Assembly (NCBI GenBank): GCA_963575745.1
Contig: CAUYUJ010021048.1
Location: 110,001 to 174,000 of the forward strand
DNA length: 64,000 bases
Source of the DNA: Prorocentrum cordatum
Taxonomy: Eukaryota > Sar > Dinophyceae > Prorocentrales > Prorocentraceae
Reading direction: 5' to 3'
The notes under the pieces were generated by a model. That model saw nothing but the letters and a program-made list of their open reading frames with translations. It did no database searches and was not told where the DNA came from. A program made the translations under genes and the position numbers. Positions 30,495 through 42,626 of this stretch are shown in pieces (positions within the stretch are counted from its first letter, which is position 1; each line of letters begins with the position of its first letter).

Positions 30495-30954
30495 GATCCT
30501 CCAACCCCACCTGGTCTGGCCCCGTCCGGGCGCCCTGGCCTTATCCACCTTCCGATCAGCCCCACTCCGCACCCCCAGACCCCCCGACGTTCTTTGGTGG
30601 TTGTCCTCATTGAAAGCATGTTGAACCCCGAAGGCTCCGACCCCTTGCGCGGGACCTTTCACGCCGAGACGCTCGTTGGCGGCCTCAAGGCCTGGTGAAG
30701 GCCCGTGGAGACCGAGCAGTGTCAACAACCTTCCTTCGTAGTCTTTTCACGACGCGAGGGGGTCCCGCTTCCCACTTCGAAGTCGACTGTCAGGCTTGTC
30801 CTGGGGTGCGTTCTGACCCGAACTTCCAGCCAGATGCGGTCGTGGCAACAATGAGCTCCTGGAGGCTGAAAGCACCGAAACGCATGCAACAACTCATCTC
30901 GAAGTATGATCGAATATACTGCCAGTCATCCCCCATCCCCCTCCCTGTCCTACC

Positions 30955-31106
30955 TCTTCCTCCTCTTCTTCCTCCTCAGCATCAGCATCAGCATCAGCAT
31001 CATCAGCATGATCATCATAATCATCATCATCATCACCACCACCATCATCATCATCGTCATCATCATTATCATCATCATGATCATCATCACGACCATCATC
31101 ATGATG

Positions 31107-31171
<65 letters not shown>

Positions 31172-31451
31172 AATCATTACCATCGTCATCATCATCATCA
31201 GCATCATCAGCATCATCACTATCACCATCATCATCACCATCACCATCACCATCACCATCACCATCATCCTCATTCTCATCCTCATCCTCATCTTCATCCT
31301 CATCCTCATCCTCATGATCAGCATCATCATCCTCATCCTCATCCTCATCGTCATTCTCAGCCTCATCCTCACTCATCCGCATCCTAACCACCACCACTAT
31401 CCTCCTCCTCCCCTCATCATCCCCTCCTCCTCCTCCTCCTCCTCCTCCTTC

Positions 31452-31517
<66 letters not shown>

Positions 31518-31720
31518 CCCTCGAACGGCCAAGCGCTGATCCCCCCCTATCCCCCTTCCGTGTTCTCTCCCCCACAATTCTTCTCCTACTCCTCCTCATT
31601 ATCCTCGTCCTCCTCTACTCGTCTTCGTCTCCTCGTCTCCCTCCTCCTGTTCCTCCTCCTCCGCCTCCTCCTCCTCCTCTTCCTCCTCCTCCCTGTCGCA
31701 CCCCCAGACGTGCCGGTAGG
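30955..31720. repeat. composite satellite unit 1: (TCC)n-(ATC)n-linker-(TCC)n
   Basis: Pyrimidine triplets lead into ATC triplets (31000-31375), a second TCC/ATC run (31425-31515), then the linker CCCTCGAACGGCC and CCCCCCTATCCCCCTTCC, more TCC triplets and CCTGTCGCACCCCCAGACG. The same order recurs at 42125-42900 and, partly, at 51215-52300. Long His-, Ile-, Met- or Asp-rich frames are triplet translations. Confidence 0.85.
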
Positions 31721-31754
31721 CCGGGCGTTTCGCCTGAGACTTCCTCGCCACTTG

Positions 31755-31989
31755 TGATTCAGATACTTGATATTTGCACCAGCTTCACGGATGGATGGCG
31801 GGTCGTTCTCAAAATGTGGCTCTCGCCTCAGCGCCGCGCGCATTCGTCTGAAAAGTTTGCAACAGTTTCAAATATAGAAAACAGGTCGTTTTCAAAATGT
31901 GGCTATCGCCTGAGCGCCGCGCACATTCGTCTGGAAATTGTACATCAGCTTCAAGGATGGAGGACAAGTCGTTTTCAAAAGGTGGCTAT
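31755..31989. repeat. ~87-bp minisatellite F, interrupted by the copia insertion
   Basis: Units carry TTTTCAAAATGTGGCTATCG, CCTGAGCGCCGCGCACATTC and CAGCTTCAAGGATGGAGG. The last unit breaks at GCTAT (31985-31989) where the retrotransposon begins and resumes at 41690. Related arrays lie at 42960-43250 and 44190-44300. Confidence 0.85.
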
Positions 31990-32172
31990 TGTCAGTGCAG
32001 TTGTTTTCAGCAAAGACCGCGCGGCAGTCCAACTGCGGGTGCGTCCCAGGGCCCTAGGACTAGGGCCAAAACAGCGGCGGGCAGCGTGCATGCCACAAAA
32101 CAAGACAAGCGTGTACAACATACACACATGGTGGCACGGGCGGCAGAGGGGCAGGGGAGTGCACTCTTCACA
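31990..32172 (-). repeat. 3' LTR of the copia element
   Basis: 183 bp, nearly identical to 41507-41689. On the plus strand it starts TGTCAGTGCAG and ends GCACTCTTCACA. Contains the partly palindromic CCAGGGCCCTAGGACTAGGG. No convincing TATA box. A polypurine tract next to it was not clear. Confidence 0.96.
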
Positions 32173-32257
32173 CTGGGTGAGTACAATGCTGCCCCGATGC
32201 CGCTCCCTCTGAAAGGGCAACGCTGCACGCAATTATAATGTATATCAGCCCACGGGC

Positions 32258-32455
32258 CGAAACACCTCAAGCAGATGCGGCCTGAGGCTCGAAATATAAA
32301 TATGAATGTCTAGATTCACCAATCCAGACTGTCAACTCAAAAGGTATGCATGAAACACCTCAAGCAAGGTGCGGCCTGAGGCTCAAAATATAAATACAAG
32401 AATATGAATATCTGGATACACTACTCCAGACGATCAACTGAAAGATATGCGTACA
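32258..32455. repeat. two ~100-bp tandem units in the copia 3' untranslated region
   Basis: Each unit holds GAAACACCTCAAGCA, a CCTCA...TGAGG stem and AAATATAAATA, then a CCAGAC / TCAACT / ATGC segment. They lie between the polyprotein stop (32501) and the 3' LTR and could be an RNA structural element of the transposon. Confidence 0.7.
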
Positions 32456-32500
32456 TCACCGTAGCCCTCACTAGGTCCATCAGCAGCTGCAATCAGGAAC

Positions 32501-35500
32501 TCACGGGCTCGCAGGCCCTGGAACGGCGACCCGACGCTGGGCCTTCCGCTCCTTGGCTCGCTCACGCTGTCCGCGGCGCAGCCGCAGACGGTGTGCCTCC
32601 TCATCCTCTTGCTCAGCAGTAGGCACCATGCTGAACAGGCCGTGGCGGAGGAACTGCGATAGTACCTCGTTAGGCTGCACGGCTTTTGTCAACACATCCG
32701 CTAGCATGTGGCTATTAGGCAGCCACTTGAACTTGATGGCCTCCTGCTCTATCAAATCCTTGGCCACCAGCAAGTCAATGAGGGTCTGCCGAGACACCGG
32801 CATCGACCCGATCTTGGACGTGTGATCGTAGAGCGACTTCGCATCCGTCACGAGCGCCCCTGGAACCTTCAGCGCCAGCCTCCAGTCCCCTTGCAAGGGC
32901 GGCTCCCCGTGCAAGATTGCCTCAATCAGCAGCCTGAGGTAAAGCTGCCGATCCAAGGCCACGGACATAGCCGCAGATTCTGCGGCCATCGTAGATCCAA
33001 CAACTCGTGTAATAGTACTGCTCTGAAACTCCACTAGACAGCAAACGGTTAGCTCCTTCAAGACTCGGGTGTCCGTAATCATACTCATGAACCCCATCTG
33101 GCTCTTACAGCCGGGTTCCTTCGCAAACGAAGCGTCCATAAGCGTGAGCACCTGCAAGCGCTCGATGTCCACACGGCGGAACCGGAGAGTCGCGAGACCT
33201 CTCTTGTCGTAGTCCTGAAGCCGGTCGATGATGTCATTGAGCACTCGCAGGTGCAGCAACCTCCGACCTTTCGGATCCTTCTGTGCGAGCGCCGAGACAC
33301 TATACGCGAGTTGTGGCACCACGCGTGCGACAGGCCACCGCACCTTCTGGAGCAAGCTCCGGTAGTCGTGGTGCTCCTCGGGAGTCATCTCCCGCTCCTC
33401 GTTGTCACCCCTTGCAAGGGGGTGCTTCGTCAGCTTGCCGATGTACTCGTGCATGCTGATCTCGATGTGATCGGGGCGGCGCCACCACTCCTCACCGAGA
33501 TAGGCGACTGCCTCCTTGTCGTTGCCCTTCTTCCAGTGCTTGATGTTGAAACGACTGTTGATGTTCGCCTTCACCTCCTGGTACTGGGGATCGTGTGGGT
33601 CTCCAAACAGCATGCCGTCATCGACGTGCAAGGTCAACATAGCGATCAACTTGTCTTTCATTCGATAAACGAAGACAGCTCGAACACAGCGCAGCTCCAC
33701 GAAACCGACCTCGTCCGTCAACACCTGGCGGGCTCGGAGATACCACAACCGAGGCGCCTCAGTCAGACCGTACGCCCCTTTCAGCAAGCGAAGCAACGCA
33801 TAAGGCCGCACGGCTGGCCATCCAGCACCGTCGACGGCTGGAAGCCCGTCCTTAGGAGCCCTCACATACAGCTCCCGTTCCAGCTTCAGCCCGGACAGGA
33901 ACGCAGTCGCTACGTCGAAACACTCGAATGTCCAATCCATCGCCATTGTGATAGACGCACACACCAGCACAGCCAAAGGGGAGGTAGTAGGCGAATCCGT
34001 CCTGAACAAACCAAGCTGCGGATCGAGATGGCCAGGGATGATCAAGCGAGACTTCGCCTCCAGCTCCAGCCCTCGCCCCCGGTTCGTGCGAACCGAACGC
34101 ATGGGCACCGAGATGATCTTGTCCTTCGGGATGCTCTTCTCCTCCTCCTCGGTGACCAGCTCGACCGTGTTGTTGGCGATCCATTGCCGCCACTCGGCGG
34201 CATCGGCCTCGTCGAACTTAGCCTTCTCGTGCTGGTTGAAGTGACGTGGGTCTAGCTCCTTCGCGTTCTGCTTCATCACGAGTGCGAACACGTCGTGCTC
34301 GTACCGGGCCTCCTGCAGCCATGCGTCATACACAGATGACACGTTGATCCATTCTTCGTAAGTCATCGGCTGTCGTACAAGACCCTCCGGAGTGTCCAAA
34401 TAGTACACCCCTTGTGCATGAGCGTCCGGCTTGTCGTGGTAGAAAAGCGTGAGACCAACCCAGCTGTCCTCCGTGCGCTCGTTGGTACGGTTCGCGCCGT
34501 CGTCCTTGTAGGCACACTGGCCCGTAGCGGAGAGCATCACCGAGAGGCGATTGCACTCCCGGTGGCGGTCGTGATCATAGAGTCTCCGCCGTGGCTCTCG
34601 GTGTACACGTACTCCTCGTACGACCTTCTGAACGAGCGTGGAGACACCATCCAAGGCATTCTGGTCGAACCACTCCTGAGGTCCCGAGTGCACAACGGCG
34701 TTCATGGCCACCTCGCGGAGGGCCGGCAAACCACTCGTAGGAGCAGCCTGCAGACGCGTCTTCTTGATGCAAATTGGCACGTCATCTACCAGGAACTTCC
34801 GCTTTCGCTCAAGCTCGAAATCGTCTCTGGGAATCGGCGGCACCGAGGGGCCGCCAGAGCCCGATGCTCCCGGAGAAGCCTTCGGGTACATCTCAAAGGA
34901 AATCTGCCCTGGAGGGGAACGAGAACGTTCCCTCTTCGGAGGGGGAAGCTGCGGCAGCTGCTGCTGCTCAGGCGGCTCCTCCTCCTTGGCCTGTGCCTCA
35001 ATGGCGTCCAGGGCCCTCAGGTCCACACGAGGCTGCCTGGACCCCTCGAGCTCCCCATGTCGGTCACGCTCCTTCTTCAAGAACGTCTTCTTCACCTTCT
35101 GAACCTTCACCTTGGGCGTGACGTCCACGATGTCGTGGTAAGCGCGGTCATCTCGCTGCTGTGTCAGTCGCACGTCCGTCTGGATGGACTCCGCAGCTGC
35201 GGCCTCCTGGGAGGAGGCGTGCCGGAGCTGCTCACGAGCAACAAGTAGCACGTGACCACGCCAGGATACGTAGTAACGGCTGTTGGACTCCTTCGCGATC
35301 ACAGTCGCAGGACCCCGCCATCTTTCAGGATCTTGCCGACGACGTCCCTTGAACGGATTCGGTGCCCAGAAATACACCCTCGATCCTGGGCACAGATCGC
35401 CGACGACCGTCGGCGCCTGTCGTAGCAGCGCCCTCCGCACCTTGTCCGTCGCGTCGCGCTCCAGCAACATCATCTTTGCTGCGGTGCGGATTTGGGACGA

Positions 35501-38500
35501 ACGCCAAGCTATGCCCTTGGCGCCGAGGACCGACATGAGAACCTCATCGTCGTCCCTGTTAGTCACCTCCGTAAAGTTCAAGATCCGCCCGAAGACAGCC
35601 TGCTCCGGGGTCAATCCATTGCGGCTGATCGTCGAGTTCTTCGCATTGATGATGGCAGCCAGGGCCGCAGTAGACATCGACTTGCCCTGGACGTGGAACT
35701 CGTGCACCACCTTGCCCCAGATAGTGCCGAGCAATCCCCCGTGGCGCTCGGCCAGGCCATGCTGCCATGCTGCATGAGCTCCCGTCGTCTTCGTATTAAT
35801 GCCGAACTGCTCCATCAACGCGTTGAAGTAGCCCTCGAACTCGCCGCCCTGATCGATCACGATGTTTTCTGGCACGCCGTAATGCTTGAACCACTCGTTC
35901 ATGATCTGGCGTGCTACGTGCTTGGCCGTCCTATTCTTGAGAAGGCAGGCGCAGTGCCATCCCGTACCAGCATCCACCATGCTGAGGACCACCAGCTGCT
36001 CCTTGGCCGCGTCCCGTAGGTACTTCACGTCGATCACAACCGTCACATTGAAGCCGAATGGTCGCACATCCGCCGTCCCTTGCACCGGACGGGGCGGCGC
36101 CTCCGACTCAGCACAAGTCGGACACTGCCAATGCTTCGCGTATGCCAACGCGTTGGGTGTTGCACCGCCGAGACGCAGCATCTTGATGAACGTCGGTCGG
36201 CTGGGGTGTCCAAGACCGCGATGGGCCTTGCGCACAGCACGTCGCGTACTTCGCGGAATCTTCATCATGATGTCCTGCCGCACCACCTCTGGAAGCTCCA
36301 TTTCTGACCAGGAGGCTGCAACCTCCTCCTCCTCCGCAGGGTGCTGCATGGACTCCTCCTTCACCGTCTTCTGCAGTGCCTCGCGAATCTCTGCTCGAAC
36401 CTCCTGCGGTGTTTTGCCCCACTCAGGTCTCTCCGAAACGTCCCTGGGAACCTCTCCATGACCATGCTCCGCGGGCTCGGGTCCATAACTCCTGGGCTCC
36501 TCCGTGGGGTCAGGGAGTTGTGCTGCAGGAAAACTCGAGTTCTCGAACTGCCAGGCCAAATGATCCGCGGCACCGCTCATCACAGCCGTGCCGAACTCCT
36601 CTGCGCAGCTCCCGCGCACGGCCGTGCAAACCCCAGGGTTCGCCAACACTCTCGTGGTGTCCTTGAGGCAGATTGCGTCCTCGAATGCTGGGTTCGACTT
36701 CGTTGCACTCACGGGTGGCTGGCTCCAGATTGTCGATTGCGCGTGGTCCATTACCATGGCTGCGCGTCCCCTTGCAGCTTGCCACTGCATCACCTCGTCC
36801 GTGAACGAGAGCAACATGCGGTACTCGGTCCGCTCTCGGCGTTGCCGGCGCACTCGCATAGGCCTTCGCTGGTCGACACTCTGCATCCGACTCCATGCCG
36901 TAGGAGGTGGGGACAAAGCCACGAAGTCTGGGTCAACTGCGACCAGGTACGCCCGTGCCTCGTTCCTGCCCTGGACCGTCAGGAGGTCGAACTCTGGCGC
37001 TGCGATGGGCTGGTGGGCGTCCCATCCCATGCTCGCCGCCAGGATCGTGAGTTGGCAAGCCCATGCGAAGACCTCTACGATCCTCCAGGGCCCCGGCCGC
37101 CGCCGGGTCTCCTTCTGAAAGGGCAGTGCACGTTCCTCCTGGTAGTACCTGAGGGCGTCCTGCTCCTGCTGATCAGCCCGAAGCTTCCTGTTCGCCATTT
37201 CCTCGGTCATCAGAACCTCCAGCTCCTTCAGGTTGCTCCGGACGTGCCTGCGAGCACCTTTCGTCATGAAAACCTCGTTGTCCGCGTTCTCCATGAAAAC
37301 CTCCTCGTCACTCGATGCCGTCTCCGCGGACTCTGGGTCGCTGGTGTGATAGTGGGATGTGCTCAGCTCTGAGTCGCCTGCGTCCTGGCCGTCGTTGCTG
37401 TCAGAATCGTGCGAGTCCTCCTCCTCGACGGTCTCAGCGACGCTGCGCTCATCCTTCTCCTCGTGACTCGCAGTTCCGCTGAACATCTCGTCTGCGAGCT
37501 CGTCCTGCTCCTCGGACTGTCCGACGGGGAAGGCACTCGTGACCGGTGCCGGGAAATCCAGCAATGACACGCACGGATGCCCGGACGCAGCCGGGACCAA
37601 CGGCTTGGTCACACCATTCGCCGTGAAAGTACCGCTCCTGAAGCTGATTGCTGCGTCCCACTCTGCCATCTCATCAGGGCCGATGAGACCTGGCACCTCG
37701 GCATCGACCTCGGAGATCACAACCTCGCCCTGCGTACCGTTGATGCCGACTGTGTAGCACCACGCACGCTCTGACAAGAGCGGCACGCCTGGGCCGAACT
37801 TGAAGTACTCGCGCTGATTGATGCTGTGGTACGGCACGCCCATGGCATCCAAAGTCTTCTGCAGCTCGACATGCCACGGACGTCCACCGACAGCCCGCTT
37901 GCAGCCCGTGTCAATCATAGCCAGCCCCGCGGGCAAGACAACAAGCATGACGGACTGCTCATCTACCACCTTGCGGGGGCACTCCTCTCGGGTGGTGACC
38001 ATGTGGGCCGCAGATCCCCCTTTTGCTGCCCAAGGGTCTGCGCCCTTTGCTGCCCAGGGGTCCGCGCCCCCTTTGACGGCAACGTCCTCCCCAGTCGGAG
38101 CGGCAGACGTTAGTCCTGGCACAGCTCCGTCTGGGGTGTTCTTGGAAGGTTCCCCTTCATCCTTCTTGGGCTTCTCCAGCGTGTAATGAATCACCGACTT
38201 CAGCGAACACTTCTTGCACTTCGCGAAGATCACGGTGCCGTTTGACTGCCACTTCAACTCGCCCACAGGATGAACACACTCAGCCTGCTGCTGCATGAGC
38301 TCTGGGTCGAACTTCGCCTTCGGGCCTGGAACCAGCCTCTCGCCGTCGAACTGCGAGTCGTACATGGCTCGATGCATCTGCTGCTTCTCCAGGTCACTCT
38401 GCGTGGCACCGACACTCATGACGTAGCTCCGTCCAGAGGCGGTGACTACACGCGGGACTCCAGATGCAGCTGGAGATGCCGTCGCAGCGGCAGGGGCACC

Positions 38501-41427
38501 TGAGCTCGCGGCTCCTGGAGGCGCTGGAAGATGGACACGTCGTCGTATTGCCTCCATGTTCTTCCACACGCTTCCAACTCCCTGCTGCTCAGGAGATGTA
38601 GGCAGGCTACGCCCTGGCAGAGGTGCCTGCTCACGTCGCTTCTGTAGGCCGTCGTAGACCTCGCCTGGGTTCAATCGGGCGTGCATCTCCATCTCCCGTT
38701 TCTCTATCAGCGCGAGGCGATCCAGCAACTCAGCTTTATCACGCTGCAAAACCTCTAGTCGCTTCTTTTCCTCGCTCTTTCTCACTTCCTCGGAGGCTCC
38801 TGCCATGACCCAGTCCTCTTCCTTAGGGACAGCGGCGGCCTCCCCAGTCGGAGCGGCAGACGTTAGTCCAGGCACAGCTCCGTCTGGGGATTCTTTGGTC
38901 TTCGATGCTCCCTTCGCCGACGCCTCCACCACGTATACAGGATGGGCCCTCGCAGGGCCGCTGGATAAGGAGAAATCTGGCTTCTCGCAGCGGCGCGTGT
39001 AGAGATTGAGGCGCACGATGCGGTCGTTCTTAGTGATGAAGTGGATGGTTGCCGGCGGCGTCAGGCAATCCCTGAAAATATCCTGACGCGGATACCAGCT
39101 GCAGAAGATCTCGTCCATCTCCTCTGGCGTGAACGGCACCTCCTTATCCTCACGCCGCTGGTCGTTGTCGTCCTCGGTGGCCTCAGGATCCTCGCTGGCC
39201 TCGTCCTCGTTCTTCACTTCCTTGCTGCTTCTTGCCTTCTTTCTCTCTTTCTTCTCTTCTTTGCTGCTCCTCGCTTCTTCTTCTTCTTTCTCTTTCTTTT
39301 CTTCCTTTTCTTCCTTCTCACCGCGGTCTTCTGGTGGACTCCGCTTCTCTTTCTTCACACCGCGGCCTTCTGGTGTACTCCGCGACCTTGAACGCGAGGA
39401 AGCCCCCGCCTCGGGCGGAGGAGGGGCACGAGGCTCGCGAAGAACAGCTCCCCGATCACGCTGGCGGTCGTCACGACGATCTCGATGATGATCTTCACGC
39501 TGCTTGGCGTCACGACTCCCGCCTTCACCGCGCCGATCGTCACGGGGCTTGGTATCACGATTGCCGCCCATCACGATCTTGAATATAGTTGCCGTGATCT
39601 CGTCGAGATCCACCTCAGCCGCCGTGCAAGGCCTCGATGTGGTCAGCTGCAGGCGCACGAGCCGACCCTGGACGAAGTCGAGGCTCTCGAAGCGGCCTTG
39701 CTTGAAGAAGATAGGCTTCTTGTTCGTCACGCGCTCCACGATGTGATGGACCGTGGCAAGGTCAGGAAACTCCAACTCCACGCTGTGCCCCTTTGCGTGG
39801 GTGTTGGCCAGAATGCGATGGCAACGCACGCATGCATCCACATCCTCCTGATCCTCCCCGCGCCTGGCACGGGCGCGCGCACGTTCATCACTGCTCTGTG
39901 CGGCCCCTGGGCCGTCGTCGGCGTCCTGGCGTAGGCTCGGCGCAGGCATGTTTTTGGGCCTGGGGTGCATAATGATCCGCTCTGGCGCGTCCGCTCGACC
40001 CTCCACTGGATGCCTCTGGGCAGGCGCCGACTGGGGAGCACGGCGCCATGGGGCGCGGCCACGACGCTCCTCGGCACTGCCTGCCATGCCAACCCAGTGG
40101 ACGATCGGTCCATGCACCTGCCTAGGCGCCGGCGGCTTCACAGAGCTCCGCTGGTTGGGCGACGCTGGCTGGCCATTCTTAGGCCCGATCTTGTTGTACG
40201 GCTCGCGCTCGCCACTCTTCACCTTGGGGCACTCTGGGTCGCCACGCCAGTGGCCAGGCTGATCGCAGTCAGCACACCGGCTGTTAGCCTTGCGCTGGTC
40301 TGTCGGCTTCCGACCAGCCTGGAAGGAGCCGCTGGCGTTGATCTTCTTGGGGTCCCGCTGCCGAGGAGCAACGAACCCGCGCTTCTGACGCTGTACCGCC
40401 GTCTTCTGCTTGGCCCTCCAGCCGGCCAAGAACGCTTCCTGAAGATCCTCCGGTGCCTCGTACTCCTCGTCGTCTGGCCCGTCGTTGTCCGACGCCAGCT
40501 CCTCTTCGACCTCGGCGCCTTCCTCGAAGAAGGGGCCCTCGGCCCCTCCGAGATCTCCTTCGTCATGGTCGTCTGGTTCATCTTCGTCATGCTGCGCCTC
40601 CTCCAAGTCGCCGTGGTGTTCATCGTAGTCTTCGCCGTTCTCTACCTCGTGTACGTGCTGGCCAGAGCGTCCTCGCAGCACGCACGGCCTACGAGCCATG
40701 GGAGGGTGCGGATAGCGACCGCCCGAACTCCCAGAGGAGCGCCCGTGCTCACGCTGCGCCGCAAACGGCGAGCGGCGAGGGAGCACTGAGCGCTTCTCGG
40801 TGTCGTGCACCTTCGAGTAGGCTGCCTTCAGCACGACCTCCATCCGCTTCGAGTCGTAGATGCCGCCACAGTTGAAGAGCACCTGCGCTCGCTCCTTCTG
40901 CGACAGTCCAGCGCCCCGAAGCATCTTGCTTGCCAATGCGCGATCGCTGATCGCTGATGCGGGATCCTCGAGCTGCAACTCCATGCGCTTCTTGCGCAGA
41001 TACGTGGTCCAATCCATGATCGGCTGCCCAGCTCGACGGTGTGCTCGCTCCCACTCCTGATGCACCTGATCGAGGCGCTCGTGATCCATCTTCTCGAAGG
41101 CGTCGTCGTAGATAGCAAAGATGGTCTCGAGCGTCTCCTCGCGTCGGAGGTCCGACGCGTCAAGCACCTCGATGAGCTCTTTGGCTCGACCTGTCACTTG
41201 ACTGTAGATGTACTCGTACCGACTGCACCATCGAACTCTGGGAGCTTCACCTGCGACAGCAGTAGACGTGCCCGTCTGGGACCGCCGTCGCCACCACGAT
41301 CCCGATGTAAGGCCAGGATCTCCCGCTGGGTCTCGGCCATCACGCGCAGGACCGCATGCAGGTCCGGGGGACCTGTGCCTGCGGAGGACGCAGCCTCCAC
41401 GTCTGAGCCGTCTTGGCTGGCAGCCAT
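32501..41427 (-). CDS. copia-type Gag-Pol polyprotein with one gag frameshift
   Basis: The likely start is the ATG at 41427 (MAASQDGSDVEAA...), giving about 68 residues to LPEFDGAV. The frame then shifts by one base near 41221 and continues with RYEYIYSQVTGRAKEL to the stop at 32501, about 2,970 residues in all. Domains in order, by plus-strand position: gag helices 41215-40800; zinc knuckle CADCDQPGHWRGDPEC (40226-40276); Glu/Lys-rich linker (39200-39450); aspartic protease core LAMIDTGCKRAVGG (37880-37920); integrase H-H-C-C zinc site (36130-36230) and D, D, E core with TVVIDVKYL, IVIDQGGEFEG, LAERHGG (36045-35735); reverse transcriptase with ECFDVATAFLSG and HVDDGM in place of YVDD (34150-33450); RNase H with LMDASF, AAESAAM, VTDAKSLYDH, LADVLTK (33150-32680). 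The open frame upstream of 41427 merely reads through the LTR. If the frameshift is real, gag and hence the whole polyprotein would be disrupted. Confidence 0.93.
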
Positions 41428-41492
41428 GGCGGCCCACGCGGGTGGTCACAACCACCGAAGCAGAGCACGCAGTGCGTCCGCTGGAGCTTACT

Positions 41493-41505
41493 AGCTCCGC
41501 TACCA
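41493..41505 (-). other. primer binding site, initiator-Met tRNA
   Basis: The plus strand reads AGCTCCGCTACCA, equal to a tRNA 3' end with CCA. It closely resembles the initiator-Met tRNA 3' end of other eukaryotes (...CUGCUACCA), the usual primer of Ty1/copia elements. It lies one base from the 5' LTR. Confidence 0.85.
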
Positions 41506-41506
41506 A

Positions 41507-41689
41507 TGTCAGTGCAGTTGTTTTCAGCAAAGGCCGCGCGGCAGTCCAACTGCGGGTGCGTCCCAGGGCCCTAGGACTAGGGCCAAAACAGCGGCGGGCA
41601 GCGTGCATGCCACAAAACAAGACAAGCGTGCACAACATACACACATGGTGGCACGGGCGGCAGAGGGGCAGGGGAGTGCACTCTTCACA
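41507..41689 (-). repeat. 5' LTR of the copia element
   Basis: 183 bp, differing from the 3' LTR at two positions by eye: GGCC versus GACC near the start, and GTGCAC versus GTGTAC in the middle. The target duplication GCTAT follows at 41690-41694. Confidence 0.96.
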
Positions 41690-42124
41690 GCTATCGCCTG
41701 AGCGCCGCGCACATTCGTGTGACAAGTCTGCAGCTGTTTCAAGGATGGAGGGCGGCTGATTTTCAAAATGTGGCACTCGCCGTATCGCCGCGAACATGCG
41801 TTTTTTAAGTTTGAAGCTAATTCGAGGGTTCGTAGGGCTGAAGTCCCAGGAATCGACTTCTGGCATGATTTAGGGCTGTCAGGACGTAACAGTATCGTTG
41901 ATTCGCGGCGTTGAATTCACTGGAACGGCTTTATGGTACGATCTAAGGTTGTCAGGACGCAAGAGCCACGTTGGTTGGCGGCGTTGATGTCTCAAGACCG
42001 GTGTTTTGAAACGGTTAAGAATTCTCAAACGGTTGTCTTCAAATGGGGCACTTCCCGCTATCAACACATATTCTTGCAGGGGCCTAAAAAGGGGCAGTAT
42101 AGTTGCTGCATCTTGGGTTTACAT
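41690..42124. repeat. minisatellite F remainder and ~300-bp block G, copy 1
   Basis: 41690-41810 completes the minisatellite unit split by the copia insertion. Block G (41815-42124) carries GGGCTGTCAGGACGTAACAG, GATTCGCGGCGTTGAA, CTTGCAGGGGCCT and GGGTTTACATTGGT. Copy 2 lies at about 44310-44650 in the same order. In both copies block G leads directly into TCC triplets. Confidence 0.8.
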
Positions 42125-42319
42125 TGGTTCTCCTCCTCCTCCTCCTCGCCCTCGCCTCCCTCCTCCTCCTCCTCCTCCTAGTCCTAATCCTCTTCCTGCT
42201 CCTCCCTCTCCTCATCATCATCCGTCTCATCCTCCTCATCACCATCATCATACTCATCATCGTCGTTATCATAATCGTCACCATTCGTCACCATGATCAT
42301 GGTCATGATCATGATCATG

Positions 42320-42396
<77 letters not shown>

Positions 42397-42577
42397 CGTG
42401 GTCATCCTCCTCATCCTCGTCTTCATCCTCGTCATCGCTACCAACTTCTTCATCTTCCTCCTCCTCCGCAACCTCCTTCGTCTCCTCGCCTTGATACTCC
42501 CCCTCCTCCTCATTTTCCTTCTCATCATCATCAAGCTCATGATCATGGATATGAAGTTCATCATCATCATGATCAGT

Positions 42578-42626
<49 letters not shown>

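Larger units (their letters stand above)
31990..41689 (-). mobile_element. complete Ty1/copia-type LTR retrotransposon, 9.7 kb
   Basis: Two 183-bp LTRs in direct orientation (31990-32172 and 41507-41689) differ at only two positions by eye. Both start TG and end CA. The element is flanked by the 5-bp target duplication GCTAT at 31985-31989 and 41690-41694. The polyprotein runs on the minus strand with protease, integrase, then reverse transcriptase and RNase H, the copia order. A primer binding site matching initiator-Met tRNA abuts the 5' LTR. High LTR identity implies recent insertion. The only visible lesion is a single-base frameshift early in gag. Confidence 0.96.

Noticed and set aside
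30894-31757. His-, Ile-, Met- and Asp-rich frames over ATC/CAT arrays (also at 42.1-42.9, 51.2-52.1, 57.2-58.1 and 60.9-61.2 kb)
   Set aside because: All six frames of a CAT repeat give homopolymers; frame openness carries no information.
32173-32230. Polypurine tract next to the copia 3' LTR
   Set aside because: The nearest purine-rich stretch is interrupted and not adjacent to the LTR, so it was not called.
41428-41866. N-terminal extension of the copia polyprotein beyond the 5' LTR
   Set aside because: It reads through the LTR and the flanking satellite; the element boundary at 41689 and the gag-like ATG at 41427 argue against it.
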